From Podocnemis expansa (lineage: Eukaryota > Chordata > Testudines > Podocnemididae), in assembly GCA_007922195.1 (NCBI GenBank), contig ML682119.1, forward strand, positions 669,620 to 733,619: 64,000 nucleotides of DNA, read 5' to 3'. Positions 42,593-55,540 of the stretch are shown here, piece by piece. A model generated the notes under the pieces. The model did no database searches. It was not told the DNA's origin and was given only the letters and a program-made list of their open reading frames with translations. The position numbers and the translations under genes were made by a program. Each line of letters starts with the position of its first letter. Within the stretch, counting starts at the first letter, position 1.

Positions 42593-43438
42593 TGTTTCCC
42601 CACTCTGACACTCTGAGTGCAGAAGGTGGGGGCCTGCAACAAGCCTTAAAAGCCACTGGGCTTAAAGCCTGATCTTCAAACTCTCCAAAGCGTCCAATTC
42701 CTGGACTTGGAGTGGTATCGCTGCCACCACCCAAATGGGGGGGGGGGGAAACCAAAAAAACCACACCTCTTGGAAACCCAGGAAGGCGCATTTGGGAATT
42801 CCTTCCTGTGAGGTACTTGCAATCACTTTTATTCCTCCCTCAAAAAAGTAACTGAACCCCAGCTGCAATACGAGCTGGAACTGGAACAGAGTTCCCTCTA
42901 GTAGCTGGCTATACAATCTGAGGCACACACACACAAACCTCTTGCCCTTCCAGGACACAGAACCAGAACTTACTTAAAAGGTAAAAAATCTTTAATTAAA
43001 AAGAACAGATAAAAAACACAGAGAGTTGCTTCTCTGGGATTTTACTTAGGTAGTTACAGGGTAATGGGGGGATGGGGGTACATGTACTCTGCATAGAGAA
43101 ATCCAAAACAACAACAACAAAATAATAATAAATAAATAGATAAAAAAAAACAAACAAACCAAAAACAAAGAAAATACCCTGACTGCATCTAAGACCACAT
43201 TCCCCGTTCTACCCATGCCTGGTTCGTAACAAACTTAACTTATCTTTGGTAAGGATGTGGCTGGATCCTTCCTCAGGCCCCTCTGGCCTCCTCCTGTTCC
43301 TTCCAGGAGCTCTACTGCGTCCAAACAGGAACAGGCCAGGCTTCTGTTCCAGTTCAAAAACCTGGACTTCGTTCCTATTGGCTGTCCTGGGACTCACTGA
43401 CCAGAGTGTTAACCCCTTCCTCCCAAAGGGTTATTACA
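42593..43438 (-). mobile_element. Probable solo ERV LTR
   Basis: Plus-strand ends tgtttccccactctg and gggttattaca give TG/CA termini. The minus strand has an AATAAA near 42827. A G-run at 42738 and an (AAC)-rich stretch near 43110 lie inside. A target duplication is unclear (aaggc against gaggg), and the family is called by general resemblance to reptile ERV LTRs. Confidence 0.4.
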
Positions 43439-44145
43439 GAGGGGTCTCCGGGGGAAGAAAGAGCCAGGCACTGGAAGGGGAAGGGCTCTGACTCCAGTGG
43501 CCGGTCACCAGCCCAGCTGGCCAGGGGGATATTATCATCAGATCCTTTCCTGCAGGGGTTTGAGCAGGGACGTCCCTAGGGGAGTGTGGGGCCCCAGCCA
43601 TATCACCCTCTGTGGGGTCCCCACTTACACGTCTCTGTCACTGGGGGACCAGCCCAGGGGAGGGGCAGGATACTGCTCCTGCCACCCCCTGCTGGGGACC
43701 GGGTGAGCCAACCAAAAGTGGAGGCCCAATTCTGCACTGCCAGTCCCCCCACCCCCACGGGCAGCATGCTGCTTTCAGCTCTGTGCCAGAGCAGTGGGGG
43801 GCGGGGGGGACCAGCAGCGATGAACTGGGCCGCCACTTTCGGCTGGCTAGTCTGGTCCCTGGCATGGGGGGGCAGTGGTGCAGGTGCACAAGCCCCCCAG
43901 AGCATGGTGCCCTAGGCTGCCACCCCACTTGCCACCCCTAAGGGTGGTCCTGGGCTTGAGGGTTCTGCTGCAGCTGGGCTTTGTTTTTGTGAATGCTGGG
44001 CAGGGAGCACACAGAGTGGAAAGCCTTCCAGCACTGGGACCAAGGAGGCAACATGCAGCTAGCTCTGACTCTGCTTCTCCCTGAAATGCCGGGCCAGCCC
44101 CAGCTGGCCTGCATCTCCTCCCCAGCACTTACACAACACCCTGGC
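43439..44145. other. GC-rich DNA, unassigned
   Basis: Several overlapping frames exist on both strands but share no protein family and use GC-rich repeats. I see no boundaries. Confidence 0.35.
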
Positions 44146-44812
44146 CAGAGGCATCACGGGGGGGGGGGGGCAATGGACCCAGGGCACAGGCCCAGCCCCG
44201 GCCCCCAGGGGTCAGGCCCTGGCCCCTAGGGAGAGGCCCCGCCCCCTGGGGAGAGCCCCCCCCAGCCAGGGATAGGGCCAGGTGAAGGCCACACCGCCAC
44301 GAGTGGCTAGGCAGCGGTGTGGCCAGAAGTGACAGCTGGAGGCTGGGCCTGGGCCCACACCCGCACCTGCAGCAGTGGGTGGCCAGGCCCCAGATCCCCA
44401 GTGGGGTCAGGACCACTGCCACTGCGGGCGGCCAGCTGGGCCCTGGATCTCCAACCGGGGATGGGGCTGCCACAGCTGCGGGTGACCAGCCGGGCCCTGG
44501 ATCCTTTGCGCAGGATCGGGGGCCTGGCCACCCGCCACAGCGGGCGTGGGCCCAGCCTCCAGTGGCTGCTTCTGGCTGTGCCATGCCACGGCCTAGCCGC
44601 TTGCTGCAGCATGGCCTCTCCCTGGCCAGGGGTGGGGCCTGCCGGGCGGCCAGCCGGGTCCTGGATCCCTGGCCAGGGACAGGGCCACTGTGGCCACGGC
44701 CAGCTGGGGATCGGGCCCCAGATCCCCAACCCATTTTGGTCAGAGATCCGGGGCACTGGCGTTGGGACCCAGGGCAAGTGCCCCAGGGTGCCGAATGCCA
44801 GCGACACCCCTG
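44146..44812. mobile_element. GC-rich hAT-like MITE, copy 3 (667 bp)
   Basis: The left end cagaggcatcacggg and right end ccagcgacacccctg are imperfect inverted repeats. Flanks accctggc (44138-44145) and cccctggc (44813-44820) match at 7 of 8. The right portion, read in reverse, is collinear with the left portion of copy 2 at 16215. The interior has many ggccccagatcccc-like repeats. The long minus frames across it are compositional. Confidence 0.7.
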
Positions 44813-44820
44813 CCCCTGGC

Positions 44821-45869
44821 TCTGATGGGGGCAGGGCAACCATGGCAGAGGAAAGGGGCACAGGAGGCTTTGTGCCTTTCCAAGCTTCCTGCATCTCTAC
44901 TCCTTCTGCATGGCACCTTGTAGAACTGGGAAGGAAAAGGGGGGGGGCAGGGAGATAGAGCATGGGTGGAAGCACAGGGACAGGTGGGCTGGATCTGATC
45001 TGTGGGGCATAGTTTGCTTGCCCTTGACATAGATCCGGCTGCCCTGGAAGCTAACCAGTGATGTCTCAACAGTGCTACCTTGTGTTCTTCCTGTCTCTGT
45101 GTTGTACCCACCTTTTGTTTTGTGTCGGTAAGCTCTCTGGGGCAAGAAGAACCCTCCTAGTTTACATTCCAAAAGTCCATAGCTACATTTACTGTTTGGA
45201 CAAAATGCAGGGTAAAGGATTTACAGAGATCACCTCTGGCCAGCGTAGGAAGCGTCTACCCTGAAGTGCTACTGCTGTACCACTGTAGCATTTCAAGCAT
45301 AGAGAAGCCAAAAAGATCCCCTCAAATAGACTATGACTAAGGGACCCACAGGACTGAGCTGAAGTCAATAAAATGTCCTGATAACAAATTCAGACAATAG
45401 CCTTGGCTAGGGGCTGCATCAGAGAAGAAAAATGGACACAAAATGGTCTCTATTACAGAGGCAACACTGTGCTGCTGTTAGGATTGTATGAAAAGGGCCT
45501 CACAGTTCTGTGGACTGGACAAGTGCCATTAAGACTAATCACAGGGTGAGAAATACCTTATTAGACAGGATGGGAACTGGTTAATAAGTACGGACTGTAA
45601 ATCTGTCACATTTTTTTTCATCTGTGTAACCTTGTTTCTCCAAATTTTCTACTTGTCTCCACTTTGAATTTTTATTCAAGCTCTCTTAAACGAGCTTATA
45701 TTTAATTTTACTACAGACAAAACCAATTGTGGTGTCATGAAGAAGGTGTTAAATTCAGGGAAAGGTGGGGAACAGAGGTGCACTGTTTCAGCAGAGCAGT
45801 AGATGGGGCTACATTGTGGGGATCCAGAGAAGTGTGGGAAAGGGGATTTCCGGTTGCTAGCCTGAAGAG
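44821..45869. other. No recognisable feature
   Basis: Mostly non-coding DNA; no tandem or terminal repeats seen. Confidence 0.35.
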
Positions 45870-45916
45870 AAAAGAACTGTTCTTCTTCGAGCGCTGCTTG
45901 GATACATTCAATATTA

Positions 45917-46683
45917 TGTAACACCCACATGGCCAGATTGAGTCTGCCTTGCAGGTGGCTCTGACCAGAGAAAGGATGTGCACAGGAACACAGCAAGGAG
46001 AGCCCCTTTGCCCCAGGGGCACCTGTTCCAAACCCCCAGATTTACCACACACACGCTGGGATAGCGCAGGGATTATGGGAATGAGGAAGGTTTATTTACA
46101 GAGGTGCAAAGGGGAAACCAACAGGGGAGATGGACCAGCGGTAACACAGAGTAAACAGCTAACACAGGGCCCTGCAAGGCCCAACAATGCAGCAGGCTGG
46201 AGGCAAACGTGAGCTCTGCTTCTGCACCATGAGTTCAGGAGTCCCAGCACAGTTCCAGTCCAGAGTTCAGTCCAGCAACTCCTAGTCTTCGGCGCCAGCA
46301 CTTTCCCAGCAAAAGAAAACCCTCTGATGCCTCTTCCGCCGCTCTCTGCTAACCCAGAGCGACACCCTCCCCACTTAACTAACTGCAACTTCCCCCCTGA
46401 GTTCCAGGTGCTGTACTCACGGACCCTCGGCTCCAGATGGCCAGTCACTGGATCCTGCTCTGTCCTTGGGCGACTCTCCCCAGCACAGAGTCCTTCTGTG
46501 GGTTCTGGCCTGGCATCGCAGGTCAGCCGCTCTGTCTTCCCTGGCTTCAGGCAGGGCTTCTCTCCCTCTTCCTCCTTCCCAGGCCTCCGGCTCCAGCCCC
46601 AGCCCCCTCCTCAGCTCCACAACCTCTCCCACAGGGCAAAAATTTAAAGGGACCACGCTCCTTAAAACACCAGGGGGGTTACA
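45917..46683 (-). mobile_element. Solo ERV LTR, family C, copy 2
   Basis: It starts tgtaac and ends ggttaca, collinear with 2563-3330 and in the same orientation. Flanks atta (45913-45916) and ctta (46684-46687) agree at 3 of 4. Taking it out restores the DIRS leader order seen around 19300. The AATAAA on the minus strand (ggtttatttaca near 46090) marks the 3' part. Confidence 0.8.
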
Positions 46684-47089
46684 CTTAGATGTCTACGCGC
46701 CACAGTGCATGATTGGCCAAAACTTCTTTTAGCCATATATATGGCCCCAACCCTGCTCCTCCCCAGTTCCTTTTTTCTGCCTTCAGTGATGGTTACTGAA
46801 CAGCCTCTTCTTGCTTTATGCAAGGGCCTGTCTCTTTGCTCTGTTTCATGTGTATTTTCATGGAAGATCTGTTTGTGGACTTCACCAGCGCTCCTACCGC
46901 GTCCTTCCAACACAAACCGGAAGCCAAGGGACAACCCCCACGAGAGGTTTCTTAATGCCTGCGTGAACTTCATTAGGTGAATTGTGCTCTATTTGCAGGT
47001 CATTTTAATGAAGGACTCAGGAAGACAGGGAGCAAAGGCTGCATAATGCACCCAGGAACGGGCCCTGCAGCTGACACCGGGTACGTCTG

Positions 47090-47650
47090 CCACACTGGCC
47101 TCTAACTCGGCACCGTGTGCTCAAGTCGGAATGGGAGCCCTCTCAGTCCTGCTGTCTGGCTATGAATAAAAGCCGCGACCGGCCTCTAACTCGACTCCAT
47201 TTGCTGAGTCGGCACCGAAGCCCTCTCAATGCTGCTTTCCCACTATGAATGAAAGCCATGATCGGCCTCTAATTTGGCACTGCATGCTCAATTGGCACCG
47301 GAGCCCTCTCGGTGCCATTCTCCAGCTATGAATAAAAGCTGTGATTGGTCTCTAACTCGGCACTGTGGGCTCAGTGGGCACTGGAGCCCTGTCAGCACCA
47401 CTCTCCAGCTATGAATAAAAGCCGTGAGCAGCCCTAACTCTGCACTGTGTGCTCAGATGGCACTGGACCCCTCTTGGTGCCAATCTCTAGCTATGAATTA
47501 AAGCTGCGGTCAGCCTTTAACCCGGCACCGTGTGCTTGGTCACCACTGGAGCCTATTTGTTGCCACTCTCCAGCTAACGCGGCACCCCGTGCTGGATTGG
47601 CATGGGACCCCTCTTGGCACCGCTCTCTGGCTGCGAATAAAGAGCCACAA
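47090..47650 (+). repeat. 83-bp tandem array in DIRS gag region
   Basis: The phrase tatgaataaaagc or a variant recurs at 47164, 47247, 47330, 47413 and 47495, spaced 83, 83, 83 and 82 bp. Each unit has ggcctctaactcggcac and gccctctc blocks. Because 83 is not a multiple of three, each unit shifts frame. Confidence 0.85.
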
Positions 47651-47659
47651 TCAGCATCA

Positions 47660-48955
47660 TACTCAGCGAAGAAAGGGCCGAAACATCTGAGCTCTATGCT
47701 TTGGCAGCAGCTCCACTTTCCAGTCGGCACCAAGGCCCTCTCAATGCTGCTCCCCAGCAGAGCTCAGGTAAGCATGCTCTGGGCCAACTCCAACACCGAG
47801 GTGCCAGTGCCGTGTCTGGCCCTTCCCTCTGGGGTGTGTGCCTGGAGCCTATCACGGTGCCAGCCACACCGGAGGCCTTTGAAGTGACAAAGGCCCTTCA
47901 GCTCCTGAACATGCCACCAGGCTGCTGAAGCAATTGGTAAGTCCATCTTCCTTCCTCCACTTTGCCCATCACCAGGGGGAGCTGCTCACTATGTGGGCCC
48001 GCGCCACTGTGAAACTGTGGGCTACAACCCCTACAGTGCTGACACCCTTGCCTCGGCACCACAAGTGATCCTAGGGTGCATTCCTCAGGCCCGACCCCTT
48101 ACTGAAGGGCCCATGGCACTGGTTTCTTCCCGGCACTGCACTCAAAACCAGCTACCTACTTGGTTCCATGGCCCCGGTGAGGCACCTCAGTACTGAGGTT
48201 GTCCCTTCTCTTGACTACAGCCACGAACAGGGGCCAGGGTCTTACAGAGAAGACCCTACCACACTTGAAACTCTTCACCAGGACACCGCCTACCTGGGTC
48301 AGGGCCACACCCCTCGAGGGAGACCGGGACCCCTTATTCGACCTGGGGTTCGAAACGTCTCCGGTCACCATTATGATTCTCCCCCTTTGTGCTCGTGTGC
48401 TTGACGTTGCTGGGACATGCTGGCCCGAGCCACCCTGATTCACCCTGGGTCCTCTAGGAGTTCCAGAAGGCTTGACCTCCTGGCTAAAAAAAAAAAAAAA
48501 AAAAAGCCTACTCAGTTTTTAGCTTTACAGCTGAGGGGTCCTAGCCATCAGGCCTTGGTTAAAAGATTCCCTTGACCTGTGGGATGCTAGGAAAAGTTTC
48601 AGCAGCTTCCTCCCGAAGAACACTTGGAGGATTTGAATGCCTTCATCAAGGAAGGTACCTTGGCCTCTCACCATGCTTTTACAGTGCGATTCAGTGATTC
48701 GAACACGGCCAGCTGTGGCATTGTTATAGCTGTGGTTACATGCTGAGCAGCCTGGCTTCAGGATTTTGACCTCTCCCAGGACTTACAGTAGGCCATATTA
48801 GACCTCCCTTTAGAGGGACAGTCTCTCTGTCACTGACTCCCTGATCCGTGGCGACTGTGTCCATAGGTTGGTCCTCAGAGCCTTGGGTATGTTTACTCCC
48901 CAGGTGCCTCAACATCCCCAGTCTACTGCAACCCTAGAATGAGTGAGGGAGGGGT
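47660..48955 (+). pseudogene. DIRS gag remnant, heavily decayed
   Basis: Short segments across frames resemble the first DIRS: a TPEAFEVTKALQLL-like stretch near 47870, RSPWT- and ASSRR-like pieces near 48570-48620, and a DLPFRG-like segment near 48805 followed by SLIRGDCVHRLVLRALG. A poly(A) run at 48485-48505 interrupts it. No useful frame remains. Confidence 0.5.
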
Positions 48956-49319
48956 CCTTGTTGTTTCTCCCCCCCCACACACACAACTGAAATAGCTATC
49001 TTTTAAGAGACTTTGGACCACAGGATGATGGTCCCCTTTCCTCATTATAGGTAATCAACTCCAACAGGGTCGCTTCGCCCTCCATCAAACCCTTGAATGT
49101 CAAAGCAGAACCCTATATGCTTTTACTAAACGCCCCCTCACAATCAGCCTCGGCGGACCTCTTCCTTCTGTTTGGTAACAACGTGCCTCTGTCTTCTCTT
49201 CACAAACCCTTTGGGTCAAGTAAGGGCCTGGCCACTGGAGAATTCCCCTCACATACACTTGGTTCCAGTCACATATGTCTTTGGAGCCTTGGTGGGAATC
49301 CAGAGGTCATAGAGGTATG

Positions 49320-50487
49320 TGTAAAGGAAGTTTAAAGATGGAGTAAGTTTGGTCTGGAAGTTCTGTGTCCGAGGCTCTGTGTTTGCTTAGACAAGTTTAT
49401 TAAGGCATAAGTCAGGAGAGCTAGGGGTTTAGATTGATAAGAAGGTAGACTGTTTCTATAGATACAAGAGGTAATCCACAAAGGTTGATTATAAGACAAT
49501 CCCTCCTGTCTGGACCCTGATGGGAAGCTATCCCCCTAGTCTGGTAAACAGGTTGGCGAGGGCTGGGTAGCTGAGGGGTCACAGGAGTCTGGCCACTCTC
49601 ATTGGTCAAGGACAGTAACTGTTACCCAAATAAGCTGTAAACAACAACGGAGGCAGGCTAACTATATGCTGCCTATTAAGTATAACCTAATCATGTATCC
49701 TGCATATTAAAAGTAGTAATACCATGTATGGATTTTAGGCATGATGTAACTTGTTGTATTATACATGAGCTTCTTGCATTAAGTATATTGTATTTTGCAT
49801 GTTAGAAGGTATATGTGACCAGTAACCCCTATACTGCGGGTTCTTGCTCAGAGAGGCTAGCTTCTCTTTGCTTCCCTCTGATGCAGTTCCTTTTATTATT
49901 CAGCTGAAACCAACACCGGTCTCTGGAACTATTCTGCTGGGACTGAACAAAGGACTGAGACCCACCCAGATGCTGCTGCTGCTGCTGGGTGCACACCAGA
50001 AGAGTGGGACTAATCTGCAGACTACAGGATCTTCAAGGATTTGTTTTCTATGGACTCTAAATCATTTGTATGTATGTGATTCACTTTGACCCTTTAACAT
50101 CTCTCATATCTAGCTTGTTTCCTTTTTATATTAAACCTTTAGTTGTAGTTACTAAAGGATTGGCTGGCAGCATGGTATTTTGGGTAAGATCCAGGCCTAT
50201 ATTGTTCTGGGTGATGTGGCTGGCCCTTTGGGGTCAGGAGAACCTATTTCTTAAAGAGACCTAGTGGCTAGAGGGGACCATAGGATCTGATGTGCAGAAA
50301 GGGGGCTGTTTCTATTTTATTATGCTTGGTGATGACCAGAATGGTTAGTCAGAAGCATGTTTTGTTACTGACTGGGAGACTGGTTTAAGTACCACCTATC
50401 AGTGTGTTGCGGGTTTGGCCCCTGGTTTTTGCAGCTCGCCCTGATTTTGGCACATTCAGAAGGTCATCCCAGGAGGCCCGGGTCACA
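49320..50487 (+). mobile_element. Chimeric ERV LTR (U3 of family 1, R-U5 of family 2)
   Basis: From 49320 (tgtaaaggaagtttaaagatg) to about 49908 it matches the first part of the ERV-1 LTR up to that LTR's polyadenylation signal (attattcagctgaa). From about 49909 (accaacaccgg) to 50487 (gggtcaca) it matches the last part of the solo LTR at 19330-20708. The hybrid has proper TG and CA ends and is followed by gag. Switching near R suggests recombination during reverse transcription, but a later deletion is possible. Confidence 0.65.
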
Positions 50488-50978
50488 ATGGGTGAGACGG
50501 TAAGCTCATACCCCTTTGTCCTCTATCGTGTCCCACCTTATCTCCCCAGGCAGTGCCCCTTTAATATCGGGGCCATACTCTTCAGACTCATATTAGGCTT
50601 TTGCCAGAGGGATCCCTGAGTCTCACTGTAGGGGTTTTCACCCCTTCAGCTCTTGCCACCTCTTCCCCAAGGACCTTCGCCTGTTGAATAGTTGCTGCAG
50701 AGTGGGGAAACTAAGGCAAAGACTTGAGCATGCTTTTTCTTCTTTTTTTCCCCCTCCATCAGACCTAGCTACTTCAGCAGGGTCTCTCTCTCATAGACAG
50801 CTTGGTAACCTGAAGGTAAAACTTGTGCTTAGAATAACTGTAAGACTGCCATAAAGAGTTAAGAGCTGTGCTTTAGAATTAAGATTTTAGGGCAGTCCTG
50901 TAAGAGATTTATGTGATTTTGTGAAAGGAGCTTTGGTGTTTTTTGGTAATGATCCTTAGTGGGATAAGGGATATTGAA

Positions 50979-52148
50979 ATGGCTGGAAAAACTCCCTTGG
51001 CTTCTCCTTTGAGACAGAACACCAGCAGGTTAGAGAGATCCGTAATGAAAAAGGGGAAATGCCCCTGGGAAAAAGGCTGCTTCAAGGGTGAGAATCCCCT
51101 CACTGAGGCAGATCTAAGCTTTGAAGAATATTGCACAACCATGAAGCCACGTGGTAGTGCAAAGGATGCAGCTGCTGCATGGGCATTATTGTATGCATGT
51201 TTGGATATGGTTGAAATGGTAAAGGGAAAGCAGGAATTGGAGCTTGAGAAAAAGCAGGTGCAATAGCAGTTGGACAAATGTGAGGCAGATGGGTGTGATT
51301 TTATTGCAGAAAAGCTTAAGGTGGTTAATTTACTGAGAAATATGCAAGTGGAAAGAGACAAGGCAAACAGGAATGCAGAGCAGTACAAAAAAGAATTAAG
51401 AGAGACAAAGATTTTGTTAGAAGAAGCCAGAACAGCAACTCGTTTCCCGGCAGATGAGAACAGGGCAGCCAAGGCAGCAGCAGGTCATCAGGAGCGTCAG
51501 GCAGAAATCAGTAAACTGCGTGCCCAACTCAGTGCTCACAAAGGGGTGGTATCAGCAGTAAGGATAAAGGAGAATTGTGATTTTGGGTCTCCTTGGAAAA
51601 TTGAAGTTCTCCCTGATGCTGTCCCCCAAACCCCTTATAACCCCAACTGGCCCCAAGTTCATAATGTTGCCCCTGTTGCCACAAGGGAGGTTCAGCACAT
51701 CGTGGCAGGAGCTGATCTTCCCACAGCAGAGATAGTCACAGATGTGGTGAGATGGTCCCCCAATCAAGCCAAGGGCATTGCTGAGAGGTTCGGACTACTG
51801 AACTGTGACACTGCCATTTCATGGCTGGCTAGCATTTGGCAAATGTATCCCAGTGCTGATGGCATGGAGTTAACTCAGTTGGCTCAGTTATGTCCCTCCT
51901 CAGATGCACAGGACATAGGTATAGGTGCTCTGGAGCGGACTGCTGCTGGATCCTGGGATTGGATGATCAGTGCTCTTAAAATAGTATTGCCTGCTTCTTC
52001 CCTTAAGAAACTACATAATGGACGAGCAGAAACCAGGAGAGGCCCCAGAAACTTACCTAATTCAAAAGAAAATGCTGACAGCTCTCCCTCATTCATTACC
52101 TCATACAGAGGAGAATGGGGCTGTCACATTCCATTATCAGGGACCTGA
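50979..52148 (+). pseudogene. ERV gag, one in-frame amber stop
   Basis: From ATG 50979 one frame runs to 52148, interrupted only by TAG at 51264-51266. The middle third is lysine/glutamate-rich coiled coil (about 51290-51530). A capsid-like helical region follows, with VRWSPNQAKGIAERFG and AISWLASIWQMYPSADG. No zinc knuckle is seen in the continuous part. It lies about 490 bp after the chimeric LTR, as a retroviral gag should. The type of retrovirus is inferred from position and general pattern. Confidence 0.6.
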
Positions 52149-52730
52149 ATTGGTACAGAACACCTATGCAAGTTAAATTCTCAGGCTAAAATGACCCTGG
52201 GGGCGGTGGATTTGGAACACCTGACCTGGGATGAACTAGTGGCAAAAATCAAACAAGCAGGAGATTTGCTGGGAGAAACCGGAGCTTTAAAAAGGCAAGC
52301 AAGCAAAAGAGCTGTCCCAGACCCTGTGCACTTTTGCAAATAATGGTCCTCACTCTGCCAATCGTACTCCACGCTCTAGCCCCCCAAACGTCTCCCTGCC
52401 TTGGGCCATGCCAACACAAACAAACCCTTAGAACTATAATATGGAAACAGCTGGTAAATTTAGGGAAGGATATGGGGAAATATGATCGCCAGCCCCTTAG
52501 TGTCCTGACTTATGCTTTGTCTCAGGCCATAAGGAGAACTGAGTTAATGCAGGGAGCAACTCCTCAGCCTACTGCCCCAGTACAAAGTGCATCCCCTATA
52601 ACCACTCCCTGTCAACCCCAAATCCTTGCCTTCTTCTGGAGTAAGGGACATGAGGAAGACCCACTGTTTGGGGTTACAGTGGGAAACCCAAAAATGTTAG
52701 TCCAATTACTACTGAAACATCTGTAAATAT
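52149..52730 (+). pseudogene. ERV gag C-terminal remnant
   Basis: The gag reading continues in shifted frames to about 52726, with LTYALSQAIRRTEL in one. It is followed by AT-rich DNA with no pol. The element is truncated here, so only LTR and gag remain. Confidence 0.45.
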
Positions 52731-52998
52731 ATAAGGATTTAAACTGCAACTTTCTCTATTAAACCCTAAAGAATATTAAAGTTTGTAGTAAAATGACTCA
52801 AGGCACATATTTAAGAAAAGGCATTTAACACAAAATAGCTACTGAAGTGTGGGTTTCCAGGTGCTCTGGCCCATGGAACCCCATTTCCAGACTTCTTGTT
52901 ACTTTCTATACTTTTCTTGGCATTCTACACTGTTCAAAGGAATGGAAGGGCAAACCACCCGACGCTCCAGAAATGGCATAAACCAGCTTCTTTATCCT

Positions 52999-53110
52999 GC
53001 CGGTGTAGTGTGAAAAAGAGTGGCTGGCAGTTTCTCTGACTTGGTATGTTTTGCACATGCTCAGATCGATTAGAGCATGCTCAGTAACATTGCCTGTGGC
53101 TTTTCTGATG
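52999..53110 (+). repeat. Terminus of small MITE, truncated
   Basis: It starts gccggtgtagtg, identical to the left end of the MITE at 62501-62654, followed by similar gagcatgctcagtaac-type interior. No right end is found, so this is a broken copy. Confidence 0.5.
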
Positions 53111-55540
53111 AGGTTGCTCATGCTCTCTGACCTTACTTGCTGGCAGTTTTCGCTCCCTCTTTTTAATGTGGTTCAAGGGAGGCAAAAGGGGTGACTTTGC
53201 TGGAGGGGCTGGGCAGGATGTGTGCACAGGACGGAGTGTGACTGGCCTGGGGTTTTGGGCACTTGGAAGCAGGGGCAGGAGAGGGGCAAGGAGCCAAATC
53301 AGGTACTGGGGGGGTGAAGCCAGTGTCCAGCCCTGGGCTGAGAGCTGCCAGCGCTTACAGTAAGGGCACGAACTCACCCCACAGAGGGGCAGGGGGTGCA
53401 CTAGTGACCCCAACAGCGAGAATCCTCTCCCCTGATTTTAGAAATGTGCGTGGGGGGCTTTATTGTTTTCCTACTTACAAGAATTGGTGTTTTACTGAGA
53501 TGCTGGGCTCCGCCTTCCAGGCTGCCTTGTGAAAGGCACCTGGCTTCTTAAAGGCACAGGCACCCCAATTTCTAAAGCCAGTAGCTCCTATCTTTCTTAT
53601 GGGCCATTCATTGAGAGTACAGGAGACTTGAGCTCAACAAGTTTTGTTCACCCCCCCCTTCTCAAATTACATATTTACATAGCCTGACAAGAGAGCAGAC
53701 ACAGAAAATTCTCTTATCTGCTGTAATACCATGATTCAAAACTTTTCCTTTGCCACATTAAGGGAAAAGCTTTTATTCTTTCTGAATGTAATTTTCATGA
53801 ACTTCAGTTCTCTTACATTATCATCATCACTTTTTTTTCCAACTATGTTGCTTCTTCTCATTTTGCTATATAGCATTTACTTAAATATGATTATGTTTTG
53901 TTATTGTAAACAGGAATATCTATTTTCCTTATATTTTACTTGTGGTGCTTGTTGTGGTGGTTTTTAATTTTAACATTTTCAACTTTTATATCATGACAGT
54001 CTTCATTTGGATTGTTCCAGCTTTCCTGATTGGTTGTCCTGCTTTCACGATTTGTTTTTCCACTGTTCCAGCAATGAAGATCACCTTCTACGCCTATTGC
54101 TTTTTTTAAATTTTGTATGTTCTTACACTGTTATATTTTATTCTGTTATAGTACTTCTAACAATTTTATGTAATTTCATTAAATATTGATTATTTGAAAG
54201 AGTTCTATTTTACTGTTGTGATTTATTAATATAAAAACACACACAGAAAAAGATCTGCATACACTTACAACTGACCATGGATTATGAGTTTCAAGCATGC
54301 ATCACCAACTCCACTATTAAGTCACGCAAATTCCTGGGTTTCAGAGTGCTGCTTGTTAACTCTCAGGTGTGGGGAAGTCAATGCAGATTCATAATCCTCT
54401 ATTTCAGCATTATGGATGGAGATGTGCCATTCTTACATGTATTATACCTGAATCTCTATATTAAATACAAATGATTCTTTGCAGTATGAAAACCCATTTT
54501 TCTAAAAAAAGCCAGTTTCTGTGATTGTCATACTATGACAAAACTAAGCAGAACCTCTGACCCCATAACTGATATCACTCAAGTGAATGACAAACTCTAA
54601 TTTTTCTTCAACAAAATCATATTTTGCAAATAAATTCTTAGCAACAGTTTGCTTTGGATGATCACAGGGTTCCCTTGATTATCACAGAGAAATTCAGTTC
54701 ATTTTTTGTTTTTTGTTTTTTTTCTCCTAGATGTGCTTCATATGTTTCAAGGGCTGTCACATAGAAACTTTCATCTGTACCAAACTGTATCAAAGAGTTT
54801 TCCATGATTTTATTTCAATTCAATCAATTAAATTATGATACTATGTATTTTTAAACACTTAACTAAAGTTCACATAAATCACTTAAAACCAACTATAACT
54901 GTGTTATTTTCAAAGAAAGGCATTCATTATTTTTAAGTGGTCTGTGGATGAGAATGATTAAACTATAGCTCACTGTATTTTAATTTCTCTTAATACTTGT
55001 AAGTGAGGTTGAGTAAAGCAATAGATAATGATAATTGGTGGTTGAAACACAAAAAGTACATTGTTTTCTTCTGGCAAGCATGAGTAAATATGCCACTGTG
55101 TAAGGGAAATAGTGGGGCCCCTGTGTTTGCCCAAATACACAATAGAGATTTATCACAGAGTCAGCTGCATTTTCAACATCCACCCTCATTCTCTGCTTGA
55201 AGCAGAAAACAAACCCAATGGAAAGGACATCTGGGACACACCTAAACTTGTTTGGACCAGTGTGATAGAATTAAGATGTCTTTTACCCTTGTTTGTTTGG
55301 CCGATGAGAGCCATTGTTACACTGAATGGGCAGTAGACAGTTCATTGCCAGGAAGGATGGAACCATAATTAGTATACTCAATTGATAACCAAGCTGCAAG
55401 GCAATCAAGAACACTAAATTGTTGCCTAGTCAAAGCATGTCATCAGTGTCTGATATTTCATTTCTTCTCCCAAAGCTATGGAACCCAAGTCTGCATGCAC
55501 ATTTCCCAGGAGTTACCATTCCAAACGTAGTAAACAGGTC
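53111..55540. other. No recognisable gene; AT-rich from about 53600
   Basis: Short T-rich frames such as 53731-53967 have transmembrane-like composition simply because the DNA is T-rich. No mobile-element ends or domains are seen. Confidence 0.4.

Larger units (their letters stand above)
45870..49319 (+). mobile_element. Second DIRS element, 3'-truncated
   Basis: It starts with the DIRS end (gttcttcttcgagcgctgct), then after the LTR insertion continues with the leader (gatgtctacgcgccacagtgcatgattgg, then tatatatggcccc). Decayed gag-like coding follows to about 48950. RT, RNase H and recombinase are absent; sequence ends where the chimeric LTR begins at 49320. Confidence 0.65.

Noticed and set aside
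44129..44975. 213-236-codon frames on both strands
   Set aside because: GC-rich MITE interior with no start context, domain or splice signal.
50488..50510. Retroviral primer binding site after the chimeric LTR
   Set aside because: The sequence after the LTR does not match any tRNA 3' end that I recognise.
53731..53967. Hydrophobic membrane-like frame
   Set aside because: T-rich DNA gives Phe/Leu-rich translation; nothing else supports a gene.
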